Of a stretch of 64,000 nt of DNA, positions 1 through 9,219 are shown piece by piece (positions within the stretch are counted from its first letter, which is position 1; every line of letters begins with the position of its first letter). Made by a program: the position numbers and the translations under genes. Origin of the DNA: Acidovorax sp. 1608163. GTDB taxonomy: Bacteria > Pseudomonadota > Gammaproteobacteria > Burkholderiales > Burkholderiaceae_C. The notes beneath the pieces are model-generated. The model did not search any database. It saw only the letters and a list, made by a program, of their open reading frames with translations, and was not told the origin of the DNA. The stretch lies in assembly GCF_003669015.1 (NCBI RefSeq), contig NZ_CP033069.1, forward strand, positions 3,296,501 to 3,360,500. The letters are read 5' to 3'.

Positions 1-1
1 G

Positions 2-454
2 GAATACTTTGTGCTCGGGGCGCTCAGCGGTTTTCCGCTGTTTGTGGTGGGCTGCATCGCGGCCTGGCGGCAGCTGCGCGCGCCCAGCGCAGCCAAGGTG
101 CAGCAAATGCTGGACAGCACCCAGTCCATGCCCTGGAGTGCCTTCTCCCAGGCACTCACCCACGCCTGGGTGGGCCAGGGGTTTGACGTGAATGTGGCGT
201 CCAAAGGGCCGGTGGACCTGCGCCTGACCAAGGGCGAACAGACCATTTTGGTCAGCGCCAAGCGCTGGAAGGCCGCCACGCACGGCATCGAGCCCCTGCG
301 CGAGCTATACAACGCCATGCAGGCCCAAAACGCCCAGGGCGCCCTCTATGTGGCAGGCCAAGGCAGCGTGAGCGAAAGCGCCGCCCTGTTTGCCCGCGAC
401 CACGGCATCACCCTCGTGCAAGGCCCCGCCCTGGCGGCGCTGTTGCTCGGCTGA
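2..454 (+). CDS. Mrr-like restriction endonuclease domain protein, 5' end cut off
   Basis: The reading frame is open to the left edge, so the true start lies outside the window; the GTG at 11 is only the first start-like codon. About 151 residues are visible. A hydrophobic segment comes first (LSGFPLFVVGCIAA), then a basic stretch, then a soluble domain with GFDVNVASKGPVDLRL followed by ILVSAKRWK. A D...(S)xK pattern after a beta hairpin is the core of the Mrr_cat/PD-(D/E)XK fold, so I infer a membrane-anchored nuclease-like protein. The acidic residue usually found two before the catalytic Lys is replaced by Ser (SAK), so activity is uncertain. No partner gene is visible. Confidence 0.6.
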   Translation, partial: EYFVLGALSGFPLFVVGCIAAWRQLRAPSAAKVQQMLDSTQSMPWSAFSQALTHAWVGQGFDVNVASKGPVDLRLTKGEQTILVSAKRWKAATHGIEPLRELYNAMQAQNAQGALYVAGQGSVSESAALFARDHGITLVQGPALAALLLG

Positions 455-589
455 GACAAGGGCCCGCAGCGCCACGGCATCTACGGGTTTTCACAAACCA
501 AAGCGGGGGCCCTGCGCAGCACACTTTAGGCATCCTGTCCGCTGTAACAACCCACGGGCAGACCCGCTTGCACACCCACGGTTTTCGAC

Positions 590-1840
590 ATGCCCCACCG
601 CGACCCGCCTGAGCCCCCTCAAACCCCGTCCACCGGCCTGCTGCTGACCGGCGGCGGCGCCCGCGCTGCCTACCAGGTGGGCGTGCTCGAAGCCATCGCC
701 GACCTGCGCCTGGCCTGCGGCGCGGGGCAGCAGCCCAACCCGTTTCCCATCATCACCGGCACCTCGGCCGGGGCCATCAACGCAGCGGCGCTGGCCTGCG
801 GGGCCGACAACTTTGACCGCGCCGTGCGCCGCATTGCCCGCGTGTGGCGGCAGTTCCACGCCAGCCAGGTGTACGGCGCCGATTCGCTGAGCGTGATGCG
901 CAGCGGCGCGCGCTGGCTCACGCTGGTCTCTCTGGGCTGGGCTCTGGCCCGCTGGCGGCGCATGCGGCCCAAATCGCTGCTGGACAACGCACCGCTCGAA
1001 AAGCTGCTGGTCAAGATGGTGCCCCTGGTGCGCTTGCCGCGCCTCATCCGCAGGGGGCATCTCAAGGCGCTGGCCGTCACGGCGTCCAGCTACAGCTCGG
1101 GCGAGCACGTCACGTTTTTTGAGTCGGCCGAGGCGGTGCAGCCCTGGGTGCGCTCGCAGCGCAAGGCCGCGCGTGACCGCATCACGCACGAGCACCTGCT
1201 CGCCTCCTCGGCCATTCCGTTCATCTTCCCGGCCAAAGGCATCGAGGTGGACGACCACGTCGAATACTTTGGCGACGGCTCCATGCGCCAGTCCGCGCCC
1301 ATCGCGCCCGCCATCCATCTGGGGGCAGAGCGCATCCTCGTCATTGGCGCCGGGCGCATGCACGAGCCCAAGGGCGACACCGCCGCCAACCCCACGACCA
1401 ACTACCCCACGCTGGCGCAAATTGCGGGGCACGCGCTGTCCAACATCTTTCTGGACGCACTGTCGGTGGACGTGGAGCGGGTGCAGCGCATCAACCAGAC
1501 GCTGTCCCTCATCCCCGAGGAAAAACGCACCCACAGCTCCCTTCGCCCCATCGAGCTGCTGGTGATTGCCCCCTCGCAGCGGCTGGACGCCGTGGCAGCG
1601 CGCCACGTGGGCGACCTGCCCACGCCGGTGCGCACCATGCTGGGCGCCTTGGGCGTCACCTCCAACATGGCCGATGTGCGCGGCGCGGCGCTGGCCAGTT
1701 ACCTGCTGTTTGAAGCGGGCTACACCCAGGAGCTGATGGCCCTGGGCCGTGCGGACACCCTGGCCATGCGCGCCGAGGTATGCCAGTTTTTTGGCTGGAA
1801 CGACACCGGCGCAGAAATCAAGACGCGGCTGCACCAGTAA
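590..1840 (+). CDS. Patatin-like phospholipase
   Basis: A 416-residue patatin-family acyl hydrolase. The oxyanion motif GGGARAAYQ lies at about residues 21-29, the nucleophile elbow GTSAG at about 61-65, and the catalytic Asp in the DGS motif at about 228. These give the Ser-Asp dyad of bacterial patatins, which cleave acyl chains from phospholipids or neutral lipids. There is no obvious signal peptide, so a cytoplasmic or peripheral inner-membrane protein is likely. It stands alone on the plus strand between the Mrr-like gene and metG. The ATG at 590 gives a normal short N-terminus before the beta strand that carries GGGARAAYQ. Confidence 0.88.
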   Translation: MPHRDPPEPPQTPSTGLLLTGGGARAAYQVGVLEAIADLRLACGAGQQPNPFPIITGTSAGAINAAALACGADNFDRAVRRIARVWRQFHASQVYGADSLSVMRSGARWLTLVSLGWALARWRRMRPKSLLDNAPLEKLLVKMVPLVRLPRLIRRGHLKALAVTASSYSSGEHVTFFESAEAVQPWVRSQRKAARDRITHEHLLASSAIPFIFPAKGIEVDDHVEYFGDGSMRQSAPIAPAIHLGAERILVIGAGRMHEPKGDTAANPTTNYPTLAQIAGHALSNIFLDALSVDVERVQRINQTLSLIPEEKRTHSSLRPIELLVIAPSQRLDAVAARHVGDLPTPVRTMLGALGVTSNMADVRGAALASYLLFEAGYTQELMALGRADTLAMRAEVCQFFGWNDTGAEIKTRLHQ

Positions 1841-1950
1841 CGCGGGCCCACATCCCGCGCCTCACGTTCCACGTCCTGCGCCCCCATCGGCGGCAGCCGC
1901 TCTGGCACTCGCCTAAAATCGCCGGTTCCGCCTGAGAAAGTGTTCCCCCC

Positions 1951-4050
1951 ATGTCGTCACCCGCACGCAAACTCTTCGTTACCACCGCCCTGCCGTATGC
2001 CAACGGCAACTTCCACATCGGCCACATCATGGAATACATCCAGGCCGACATCTGGGTGCGGTATCAGCGAATGCAGGGCAACGCGGTGAATTTCGTGGGC
2101 GCGGACGACACCCACGGCGCGCCCATCATGATTGCCGCCGAAAAAGCGGGCAAGACACCCCAGCAGTTCGTGGCCGACATCGCCGCGGGCCGCAAGCAGT
2201 ACCTGGACGGTTTTCACATCAGCTTTGACAACTGGCACAGCACCGATGCACCCGAAAACCACGAGCTGGCCCGCCAGATCTACCGCGACCTGCGCGACCG
2301 TGCGGATGGCTCGCTCATTGAAGTGCGCACCATCGAGCAGTTCTTCGACCCCGAGAAGAACATGTTCCTGCCCGACCGCTACATCAAGGGCGAGTGCCCC
2401 AAGTGCCACGCCAAAGACCAGTACGGCGACAACTGCGAGGTGTGCGGCTCGGTCTATGCACCCACCGACCTCATCAACCCGTTCTCGGCCCTGTCGGGTG
2501 CCAAGCCCGAGCTCAAGCACTCCGAGCACTTCTTCTTCAAGCTCTCTGACCCACGCTGCGTCGAGTTCCTGGAAAAGTGGACACAGGACGGCAAGCTGCA
2601 GCCCGAGGTGGCCAACAAGATCAAGGAATGGTTCACCGTCCGCACCAACCCCGACGGCACCACCAGCGAAGGCCTGGGCGACTGGGACATCAGCCGCGAC
2701 GCGCCCTACTTCGGCATCGAGATCCCCGATGCGCCGGGCAAGTACTTCTACGTGTGGCTGGATGCGCCCGTGGGCTATCTGGCCTCGCTGAAAAACCTGC
2801 TGGAAAAGCGCGGAGAAAGCTACGACGCCTACATGGCCGACCCGGCCATGGAGCAGTACCACTTCATCGGCAAGGACATCGTCACCTTCCACACCCTGTT
2901 CTGGCCCGCCATGCTGCACTTCAGCGGCCGCAAGACGCCCAACAACGTGTTCGTGCACGGCTTCCTCACGGTGAACAACGGCGAGAAGATGAGCAAGAGC
3001 CGCGGCACCGGCCTGGACCCGCTCAAGTACCTGAGCCTGGGCATGAACGCCGAGTGGCTGCGCTATTACCTGGCCGCCAAGCTGTCGGCGCGCAACGAAG
3101 ACATCGACTTCAATGCCGAAGATTTCATGCTGCGGGTGAACAGCGATCTGATTGGCAAGTACGTGAACATTGCCAGCCGCGCAGCGGGCTTCTTGACCAA
3201 GCGGTTTGATGGCAAGCTGACCAGCCACTTTGGCGCCACGGGCACAGCCCTGCTGGCCGAGGTGCGCGGTGCGGGCGACGCCATCGCGCAGATGTATGAA
3301 ACCCGCGAGTACAGCAAGGCCACGCGCGAGATCATGCTGCTGGCCGACAAGGTCAACGCCTATGTGGACCAGAACAAGCCCTGGGACCTGGCCAAGGACG
3401 CGGCCAACAACGAGGCACTGCACCAGGTGTGCTCGGTGCTGATCAACACCTTTGCCACACTCACCCGCTACCTCTCGCCCGTGCTGCCCGGCCTGGCCCA
3501 GGCAGTGCAGTCGTTTGTGGGGGTGGACATGCAGCAATGGAATGTGGCGGGCAATGTGCAAGCCATCCAGCCCTACCAACACTTGATGCAACGCGTGACC
3601 CCTGAGCAGCTTGAGGCCTTGTTTGAGGCCCCAGCGCAAGCAGAACAAGCGCCAGCAGCTACAAAAACCGTAGCAACCAGTGCCCACCCCGGCGGCGAAG
3701 AGCTTGCCCCCACCATCACCATCGACGACTTCACCAAGATCGACCTGCGCATTGCGCTGATCGTGAACTGCGAAGCCGTGGAGGGATCGACCAAGCTGCT
3801 GCGCCTGACACTGGACGTGGGCGAGGGCCGCACCCGTAACGTCTTCAGCGGCATCGCCAGCGCCTACAAGCCCGAAGACCTGGTGGGCAAGCACACCGTG
3901 ATGGTGGCCAACCTGGCCCCGCGCAAGATGAAGTTTGGCGTGAGCGAAGGCATGGTGCTGGCCGCCAGCCATGGCGACGAAAAAGCCAACCCCGGCATCT
4001 TCGTGCTCAACCCCTGGCCCGGCGCCACGCCCGGCATGCGCGTGCGCTGA
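1951..4050 (+). CDS. metG: Methionyl-tRNA synthetase
   Basis: Charges tRNA-Met with methionine in the cytoplasm. The 699 residues carry every landmark of the dimeric bacterial type: the HIGH signature near residues 22-25, a CPKC...CEVC zinc knuckle at about 149-165, KMSKS at about 346-350, the anticodon-binding domain, and a C-terminal tRNA-binding (EMAP/Trbp111-like) domain from about residue 590. The linker between the last two domains (about 560-585) is Ala/Gln/Thr rich and is encoded partly by a copy of the family palindromic repeat (positions 3630-3676). A good terminator follows. The gene is single and transcribed alone. Confidence 0.97.
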   Translation: MSSPARKLFVTTALPYANGNFHIGHIMEYIQADIWVRYQRMQGNAVNFVGADDTHGAPIMIAAEKAGKTPQQFVADIAAGRKQYLDGFHISFDNWHSTDAPENHELARQIYRDLRDRADGSLIEVRTIEQFFDPEKNMFLPDRYIKGECPKCHAKDQYGDNCEVCGSVYAPTDLINPFSALSGAKPELKHSEHFFFKLSDPRCVEFLEKWTQDGKLQPEVANKIKEWFTVRTNPDGTTSEGLGDWDISRDAPYFGIEIPDAPGKYFYVWLDAPVGYLASLKNLLEKRGESYDAYMADPAMEQYHFIGKDIVTFHTLFWPAMLHFSGRKTPNNVFVHGFLTVNNGEKMSKSRGTGLDPLKYLSLGMNAEWLRYYLAAKLSARNEDIDFNAEDFMLRVNSDLIGKYVNIASRAAGFLTKRFDGKLTSHFGATGTALLAEVRGAGDAIAQMYETREYSKATREIMLLADKVNAYVDQNKPWDLAKDAANNEALHQVCSVLINTFATLTRYLSPVLPGLAQAVQSFVGVDMQQWNVAGNVQAIQPYQHLMQRVTPEQLEALFEAPAQAEQAPAATKTVATSAHPGGEELAPTITIDDFTKIDLRIALIVNCEAVEGSTKLLRLTLDVGEGRTRNVFSGIASAYKPEDLVGKHTVMVANLAPRKMKFGVSEGMVLAASHGDEKANPGIFVLNPWPGATPGMRVR
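3630..3676 (+). repeat. Palindromic repeat copy inside metG
   Basis: AGCGCAAG...AAGCGCCAGCAGCTAC...GTAGCAA matches the intergenic copy at 5862-5918 (AGCGCTTG...AAGCGCTAGCAGCTAC...ATAGCAA). It reads in frame through the linker between the anticodon-binding and C-terminal tRNA-binding domains. Confidence 0.6.
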
Positions 4051-4073
4051 ACGCCACGATTGGTACCAACGAC

Positions 4074-4102
4074 AAGGCCCTCGCTCAGAGGGCCTTTTCT
4101 TT
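4074..4102 (+). terminator. Rho-independent terminator after metG
   Basis: A 9-bp perfect stem (AAGGCCCTC / GAGGGCCTT) with a 5-nt loop, followed by TTCTTT. It lies 24 bp after the metG stop. Confidence 0.88.
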
Positions 4103-4158
4103 GGGGGATTGCGTGCGATGTGCAATCCAAGCTCCACGGCCCCTAGGGCCGCGCTCCA

Positions 4159-4800
4159 TCAACCGCCCACGTACCGCCCCGGGCGGTGGCTGATCCACAA
4201 AAACACACCCATCACCACGGCGGCCAGCACCGAATAAAACACCCGCTCCAGCGGCACCACAAACAGGGCCAGCAGCAGCACCACGCAGTCAATCGCCAAC
4301 TGCACCTTGCCTGCGCGCACGCCGTAGCGGTTTTGCATGTACAGCGACACGATGGTGGCGCCCCCCAGGCTGGAGCGGTGCCGCGCCAGGAACAGACAAC
4401 CCGTGCCCAGCAGCAGCCCGCCCAGCAGCGAGGCAAACAGCGGATTGATGTAGCTGACCTGCATCACATGCGGGAACAGCTCGGTCAACAGCGACAGCAG
4501 CGCCACGCAAAGGAAGGTCTTGAGCGTGAACTCGCGGCCCATGCGCGTCCAGGCAAACCAGTAAAACGGCAGGTTCACCACAAAGAACAGCTTGCCGAAC
4601 GAGATGTCGGTGACGTAGTGCAGCAAAAACGCAATGCCCGCCGTACTGCCGATGAGCAACCCCGCCTGGTTGAACAGCATGAGTGCCATGGCCACAAACA
4701 GGGTGCCAGAGAACAGGGCTTGCGCATCTTCGTAAGTGCCGTGGCGCAAAGACACCACGGGGCCCGGGGCGGGCGGAATGCCGGATTCAGCAGGAGACAT
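4159..4800 (-). CDS. YitT-family (DUF161) integral membrane protein
   Basis: A 213-residue inner-membrane protein with about five hydrophobic segments. It has the layout of the DUF161 half of YitT/YczE-type proteins (GLLIGSTAGIAFLLHY near the N-terminus, then INPLFASLLGGLLLGTGC). The C-terminal DUF2179 domain of the Bacillus proteins is absent. Function is unknown; a transporter role has been proposed for relatives. I chose the ATG at 4800 rather than the longer open frame to 4947, because the family homology begins just after it and the upstream codons look non-coding. It converges on metG and stands alone. Confidence 0.7.
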   Translation of the reverse strand: MSPAESGIPPAPGPVVSLRHGTYEDAQALFSGTLFVAMALMLFNQAGLLIGSTAGIAFLLHYVTDISFGKLFFVVNLPFYWFAWTRMGREFTLKTFLCVALLSLLTELFPHVMQVSYINPLFASLLGGLLLGTGCLFLARHRSSLGGATIVSLYMQNRYGVRAGKVQLAIDCVVLLLALFVVPLERVFYSVLAAVVMGVFLWISHRPGRYVGG

Positions 4801-4944
4801 GGAAAAAAACTCTTGATTTTGAAAATGGAGGGCCAGGACCTTGTGAGCCCCAACGCCATTGGCCCCTGTCACGGGAGCACGAGAACACAAGCAAGCAGCG
4901 CGCCAAACGCCAGCTTGCCCAGTGGCATGCAGCGCCCAGCGCCG

Positions 4945-5003
4945 CAATTGCTATCAAATAAATAGCTTCTAGCGCTTATGGTTAAAGCGCTAGAGCCTAT
5001 TTT
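4945..5003. repeat. Comamonadaceae palindromic repeat, full copy
   Basis: ATTGCTATC...AATAGCTTCTAGCGCTTATG, then AAAGCGCTAGAGCCTATTTT: an inverted pair of AGCGCTT/AAGCGCT arms with AT-rich flanks. It fills the gap between the YitT-like gene and the lipoprotein gene. Related copies are at 5862, 19965, 23336, 61228 and 63617. Confidence 0.8.
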
Positions 5004-5037
5004 CTTCTATTTTCAAAATCCAACAGCGCACCGAGCC

Positions 5038-5586
5038 CTATTTGCCGCCACCCTTGAACTCAGGCGCATCCAGGTCGTCACCGGTCTGGGTGCGGACCAC
5101 GCGCAAGTCCGGGCCGTGCACCACGGTGAACACTTTGGGCGAAGGGCTGCCATCGGCAAAGCGCCAGTCCACTGCCGTTTCGTTTTTGAGGGCGTAGTGC
5201 GCCGTCTTGGCAGGCTTGCCCAGCAGGCGGCGCACCTCGGCCATGGGCATGCCGGGCTGCACCCGGGCGAAGTTGTCGGGGGTCAGCACCTGGCGCACAG
5301 CGGCCACCTTGCCATCGGGCCCCAGGGTGATCATGTAGTTGACCTGGCCTGCAGGCTGGCGGTTGTACTCCAGCGTGCGGCCCCCATCGGCCTCGCTCCA
5401 CACGTTTTCAGGCGCGCCAAAGCGGTCGCGCACATCGGCCTCGGTCGATTGACCCGGTTGCAGCTCGCTGATGCGCTGCGGATCGCAGCCGCTGGCAGTC
5501 AGCAAAACCAGGGCCGCGAAGACGGGGGTCAATGCGGCTGAGACTGCGGCGGTGACAGCGCTTTGGGCGCGTCGAAAAAATGGCAT
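5038..5586 (-). CDS. BamE/SmpA-like outer-membrane lipoprotein
   Basis: A 182-residue precursor. From the ATG at 5586 there is a basic start, a hydrophobic stretch and a lipobox ending ASGC at about residue 34, so a lipoprotein is expected. The mature part carries two copies of the SmpA/OmlA fold: LQPGQSTEADVRDRFGAP, then VQPGMPMAEVRRLLGKP. BamE itself has one such domain and helps the BAM complex insert outer-membrane proteins. This double-domain version is probably a relative rather than BamE proper. Longer starts up to 5802 were rejected because they run through the divergent DUF3460 gene and would bury the signal peptide. Confidence 0.72.
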   Translation of the reverse strand: MPFFRRAQSAVTAAVSAALTPVFAALVLLTASGCDPQRISELQPGQSTEADVRDRFGAPENVWSEADGGRTLEYNRQPAGQVNYMITLGPDGKVAAVRQVLTPDNFARVQPGMPMAEVRRLLGKPAKTAHYALKNETAVDWRFADGSPSPKVFTVVHGPDLRVVRTQTGDDLDAPEFKGGGK

Positions 5587-5628
5587 GGCGTCGTCCCGGT
5601 AAAATCCAACAAAAGAGGTTAACAGTCC

Positions 5629-5835
5629 ATGTCCATTTTCCGCCGCCCCGATTACCAATCCGACGCTACCCAGTTCATCAACCAGCTCAAGGCCACCAAG
5701 CCCGAGCTGGACCAGCAACAGCAGACAGGCCGCGCCCTGCTGTGGGACAAGCAGGTCGACCGCACCCTGTGGGGCGACTACCGCCAAGGCCAGGTTGCCC
5801 AAAAGCCCTACGTCTACCAGACCAACGCGGACTGA
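5629..5835 (+). CDS. DUF3460 family small protein
   Basis: A 68-residue soluble protein, MSIFRRPDYQSDATQFINQL..., with a WDK...W-DYRQG pattern. It matches the DUF3460 family of Burkholderiales, small proteins of unknown function about 60-70 residues long, so this is full length. It diverges from the BamE-like gene across 42 bp and precedes scpA, separated from it by a palindromic repeat. Confidence 0.75.
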   Translation: MSIFRRPDYQSDATQFINQLKATKPELDQQQQTGRALLWDKQVDRTLWGDYRQGQVAQKPYVYQTNAD

Positions 5836-5861
5836 CGTCTTGCGGCTGGCAGTTGCAACGA

Positions 5862-5918
5862 AATTGGCACCTAGCGCTTGTACAAAAAGCGCTAGCAGCT
5901 ACACATTTCATAGCAAAT
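5862..5918. repeat. Comamonadaceae palindromic repeat, full copy
   Basis: CTAGCGCTTG...AAGCGCTAGCAGCTAC then CATAGCAAATC. It ends two bases before the scpA start codon, so the scpA leader and ribosome-binding region are made of repeat sequence. Confidence 0.8.
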
Positions 5919-5919
5919 C

Positions 5920-6795
5920 ATGAGCAGCGCCAGCCCCCAGCCCGCCGCCGACGTGGCAGATGCCCTGGCAGCCACGGCGGCCACGGCGGCCAGCGGCATG
6001 CCCAATGTGATCGACCAGGTGGCGCTGGCGCGCCTGTATGGCGAGCCGCTGTTTGCGCTGCCCACCGACCTGTACATCCCGCCCGACGCGCTCGAAGTCT
6101 TCCTCGAAGCCTTTGAAGGCCCGCTGGATTTGCTGCTGTACCTGATCCGCAAGCAGAACTTCAACATCCTCGACATCCCCATGGTGGGGGTCACCAAGCA
6201 GTATTTGGTGTACGTGGACGAGATCCGCAGCCGCAACCTGGAGCTGGCGGCCGAGTATTTGCTGATGGCGGCGATGCTCATCGAGATCAAGTCGCGCATG
6301 CTGCTGCCGCCCAAGAAGCAGGCCGAGGGCGAGGAGCCCGAAGACCCGCGCGCCGAACTGGTACGCCGCCTGCTCGAATACGAGCAAATGAAGATGGCAG
6401 CCGCCCGCCTGGGGCAGCTGCCGCAGTACGGCCGCGACTTCCTCAAGGCCCAGGTCTACATCGAGCAAAGCCTGCAGCCGCGCTTTCCCGATGTGCACGT
6501 GGTGGAGCTGCAAGACGCCTGGCGCGACATTCTGAAACGCGCCAAGCTCGTGCAGCACCACAAGATCACCCGCGAAGAACTGAGCGTGCGCGAATACATG
6601 AGCATGGTGCTCAAGACCCTGCAAGGCCGCCGCTTTGTGGAGTTTGAAGAGCTCTTCGAGCCCGCCAAAGGCAGCACCGTGCTGGTGGTCACGTTCATCG
6701 CCCTGCTGGAGCTGGCCAAAGAGACGCTGATCGAGATCACGCAGGCCGAAGCGTTTGCGCCCATTTACGTGCGCCTCGCTTACACCCCCGTATGA
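5920..6795 (+). CDS. scpA: Segregation and condensation protein A
   Basis: The kleisin subunit of the SMC-ScpA-ScpB complex, which organises and separates chromosomes. Of the 291 residues, the first 50 are a variable Ala-rich leader; the conserved core begins at EVFLEAFEGPLDLLLYLIRKQ (quoted only to Q), followed by the helical kleisin N-domain. The C-terminal winged helix ends ALLELAKE.... The length is normal for betaproteobacteria. No scpB lies beside it. The start codon abuts a palindromic repeat and no strong Shine-Dalgarno sequence is visible, so a later start is possible. Confidence 0.9.
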   Translation: MSSASPQPAADVADALAATAATAASGMPNVIDQVALARLYGEPLFALPTDLYIPPDALEVFLEAFEGPLDLLLYLIRKQNFNILDIPMVGVTKQYLVYVDEIRSRNLELAAEYLLMAAMLIEIKSRMLLPPKKQAEGEEPEDPRAELVRRLLEYEQMKMAAARLGQLPQYGRDFLKAQVYIEQSLQPRFPDVHVVELQDAWRDILKRAKLVQHHKITREELSVREYMSMVLKTLQGRRFVEFEELFEPAKGSTVLVVTFIALLELAKETLIEITQAEAFAPIYVRLAYTPV

Positions 6796-6905
6796 CACCC
6801 CCTGAGCGGCTACGCCGCTTCCCCCTCTCTCGCTGCGCGGGAGGGGGACGCCACCGGTGGCCTGGCAAAGCCAGCTCCACGGTGGCCCCGGCATGGCGCA
6901 GCGCC
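6796..6905. repeat. GC-rich multi-hairpin intergenic repeat
   Basis: The scpA-nadB gap is filled by nested inverted repeats: GCGGCTACGCCGC, then CCCCCTCTC...GGGAGGGGG, then CCACCGGTGG...CCACGGTGG. This is a different type from the AGCGCTT repeat. Only one copy is seen in the window. It may attenuate transcription from scpA into the nadB block. Confidence 0.6.
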
Positions 6906-6931
6906 AGTTTCAACGGCAACTGACACCTTCT

Positions 6932-8521
6932 ATGGCATCCCACGACTTCGACGTTCTCATCGTAGGCAGCGGCCTCGCCGGCCTCTCGGCGGCCCTGCAC
7001 CTGGCGCCCACGCACCGCGTGGCCGTCATCACCAAGCGCACGCTGCAGGATGGCTCCAGCGGCTGGGCCCAGGGCGGTATTGCCGCCGTGCTGGCCGACG
7101 ATGACAGCTTTGCCGCCCACATTGAAGACACGCTGGTGGCGGGTGCGGGCCTGTGCGACCTGGCCACCACGCGGTTTGTGGTGGAGAACGCGCCCGCCTC
7201 CATCGCCTGGCTGCGCCAGCTGGGCGTGCCCTTCACGCTCGAAGGCGACCAGCTGCACCTGACCCGTGAAGGCGGCCACAGCGCGCGCCGCATTGCCCAT
7301 GTGACCGACGCCACCGGCGCCGCCGTGCAGCGCACGCTGATGGACGTGGTGCGCAGCACACCCGGCATCACGCTGTTCGAGCAGCACACGCTGGTGGACC
7401 TGATCACCACGCGCAAGCTGGGCTTGCCGAGCAACCGCTGCCTGGGCCTGTACGCGCTCGACAGTGACACCGACGAGGTCGTGACCTTCCGCGCACCGCA
7501 AACCATTCTGGCCACGGGCGGCGCTGGCAAGGTGTACCTGTACACCACCAACCCAGACACCGCCACGGGCGACGGCATTGCCGCCGCCTGGCGTGCGGGC
7601 TGCCGCGTGGCGAACATGGAATTCATCCAGTTCCACCCCACAGGGCTGTACCACCCGCACGAAAAGTCCTTCCTCATCAGCGAGGCCGTGCGCGGCGAAG
7701 GCGGCAAGCTGCTGCTGCCCCCATCGGCGGGCGGCACGCGCTTCATGCTCGACCACGACCCGCGCGCCGAACTGGCCCCGCGCGACGTGGTGGCCCGCGC
7801 CATCGACTTTGAGATGAAAAAGCACGGGCTGGACTGCGTGCACCTCGACATTTCGCACCAGAGCCCGGAGTTCCTGCAAGAGCACTTTCCGAACATCCTC
7901 GCGCACTGCGCGTCGCTGGGCATCGACATCACCAAGGAACCCATCCCCGTGGTGCCCACCGCCCACTTCACCTGCGGCGGCGTGCTGACCGACCTGGCCG
8001 GCCGCACCGACCTGCCGGGCCTGTACGCCGTGGGCGAAGTGGCCTGCACCGGCCTGCACGGCGCCAACCGCCTGGCCAGCAACTCGCTGCTTGAATGCAT
8101 GGTGTTTGCGCGTGCGGCCGCCCAGGCCATTGCCGCCGCCCCCACCTCCACGCTGCCTGCCGTGCCCGCCTGGGACGACAGCCGCGTGACCGATGCGGAT
8201 GAGTCCGTCGTCATCTCCCACAACTGGGACGAGCTGCGCCGATTCATGTGGGACTACGTGGGCATCGTGCGCACCAACAAGCGGCTGGAGCGCGCCGCCC
8301 ACCGCATTGCCATGTTGCAGGGCGAGATCCAGGAGTTCTACGCGCACTTCCACATCACGCGCGATCTGCTGGAGCTGCGCAACCTGGTGCAGGTGGCCGA
8401 CCTGATCGTGAAAAGCGCCCAGCTGCGCCGCGAAAGCCGGGGCCTGCATTTCAGCCGCGACTACCCCGAGATGGCCGCGCCTGCGGCCCCTACCCTCTTA
8501 GTCCCTCCGGTGGCCCGATGA
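6932..8521 (+). CDS. nadB: L-aspartate oxidase
   Basis: An FAD enzyme that oxidises L-aspartate to iminoaspartate, the first step of de novo NAD synthesis; NadA (23396-24526) uses the product. The 529 residues show the dinucleotide fold near the start (DVLIVGSGLAGLSAAL), the SSGWAQGGIAA flavin motif, GGAGKVY, and a C-terminal helical domain typical of the succinate dehydrogenase flavoprotein family. I chose the ATG at 6932; the open frame runs to 6857 through the hairpin repeat but adds nothing conserved. It overlaps queE by 4 bp (ATGA). Confidence 0.95.
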   Translation: MASHDFDVLIVGSGLAGLSAALHLAPTHRVAVITKRTLQDGSSGWAQGGIAAVLADDDSFAAHIEDTLVAGAGLCDLATTRFVVENAPASIAWLRQLGVPFTLEGDQLHLTREGGHSARRIAHVTDATGAAVQRTLMDVVRSTPGITLFEQHTLVDLITTRKLGLPSNRCLGLYALDSDTDEVVTFRAPQTILATGGAGKVYLYTTNPDTATGDGIAAAWRAGCRVANMEFIQFHPTGLYHPHEKSFLISEAVRGEGGKLLLPPSAGGTRFMLDHDPRAELAPRDVVARAIDFEMKKHGLDCVHLDISHQSPEFLQEHFPNILAHCASLGIDITKEPIPVVPTAHFTCGGVLTDLAGRTDLPGLYAVGEVACTGLHGANRLASNSLLECMVFARAAAQAIAAAPTSTLPAVPAWDDSRVTDADESVVISHNWDELRRFMWDYVGIVRTNKRLERAAHRIAMLQGEIQEFYAHFHITRDLLELRNLVQVADLIVKSAQLRRESRGLHFSRDYPEMAAPAAPTLLVPPVAR

Positions 8522-9153
8522 CCTACAGCGTCAAAGAAATTTTTTACACCTTGCAAGGCGAAGGCGGCCAGGCGGGCGCGCCCGCAGTGTTCTGCCGCTT
8601 TGCGGGCTGCAACCTCTGGACGGGCCGTGAGCAGGACCGCGCGCAGGCCGTCTGCCAGTTCTGCGACACCGATTTTGTGGGCACCGACGGCACGCTGGGT
8701 GGCAAATTCGAGACGGCTGCACTGCTGGCGCAAACCATCGCCGCGCAATGGCCCGTGGGCGCAGGCCACCGCCTGGTGGTGTTGACCGGTGGCGAGCCCC
8801 TGCTGCAGGTGGATGCAGCACTCATCGACGCGCTGCACGCGCAGCAGTTCCGCATCGCCGTCGAAAGCAACGGCACCGTGAAGGCCCCCGAAGGCATCGA
8901 CTGGCTGTGCATCAGCCCCAAGGCAGGCGCCCCCTTTGTGCAGCGCAGCGGGCAAGAGCTGAAACTGGTGTGGCCTCAACCCGGGTTCGACCTGCCTACG
9001 CTGGAGCAAGACACCGACTTTGCCCACCGCTACCTGCAGCCCATGGACGGGCCCCTGCAACGCCAAAACACCGCCCTGTGCATAGACACCTGCATGCGCC
9101 ACCCCGCCTGGCGCCTGAGCCTGCAAACCCACAAGCTGACCGGGATTCGTTGA
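8518..9153 (+). CDS. queE: 7-carboxy-7-deazaguanine synthase
   Basis: A radical-SAM enzyme that turns 6-carboxytetrahydropterin into 7-carboxy-7-deazaguanine on the way to preQ0 and queuosine. It has 211 residues. The cluster cysteines follow a CX14CX2C pattern (CNLWTGREQDRAQAVCQFC), the variant known from the Burkholderia enzyme, rather than CX3CX2C. GEG and LTGGEPLLQ motifs contact SAM. The start overlaps the nadB stop (ATGA), implying translational coupling. The usual partner queD follows at 9220; queC is not in the window. Confidence 0.94.
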   Translation: MTYSVKEIFYTLQGEGGQAGAPAVFCRFAGCNLWTGREQDRAQAVCQFCDTDFVGTDGTLGGKFETAALLAQTIAAQWPVGAGHRLVVLTGGEPLLQVDAALIDALHAQQFRIAVESNGTVKAPEGIDWLCISPKAGAPFVQRSGQELKLVWPQPGFDLPTLEQDTDFAHRYLQPMDGPLQRQNTALCIDTCMRHPAWRLSLQTHKLTGIR

Positions 9154-9219
9154 TCCGACGCCATTGCGGAATCCCACCTTCCTGCTCCCGTTGAACCGGC
9201 CTCTGCCCCCTTTTTTGCC

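Noticed and set aside
491..1834. Long open frame (447 codons) on the minus strand across the patatin gene
   Set aside because: Mirror of a GC-rich gene; low-complexity His/Gly/Arg composition and no motif, whereas the plus strand has a clear patatin.
1957..4137. 726-codon minus-strand open frame opposite metG
   Set aside because: Artefact of strong third-position GC bias; the translated sequence is compositionally odd and the plus strand is unmistakably MetG.
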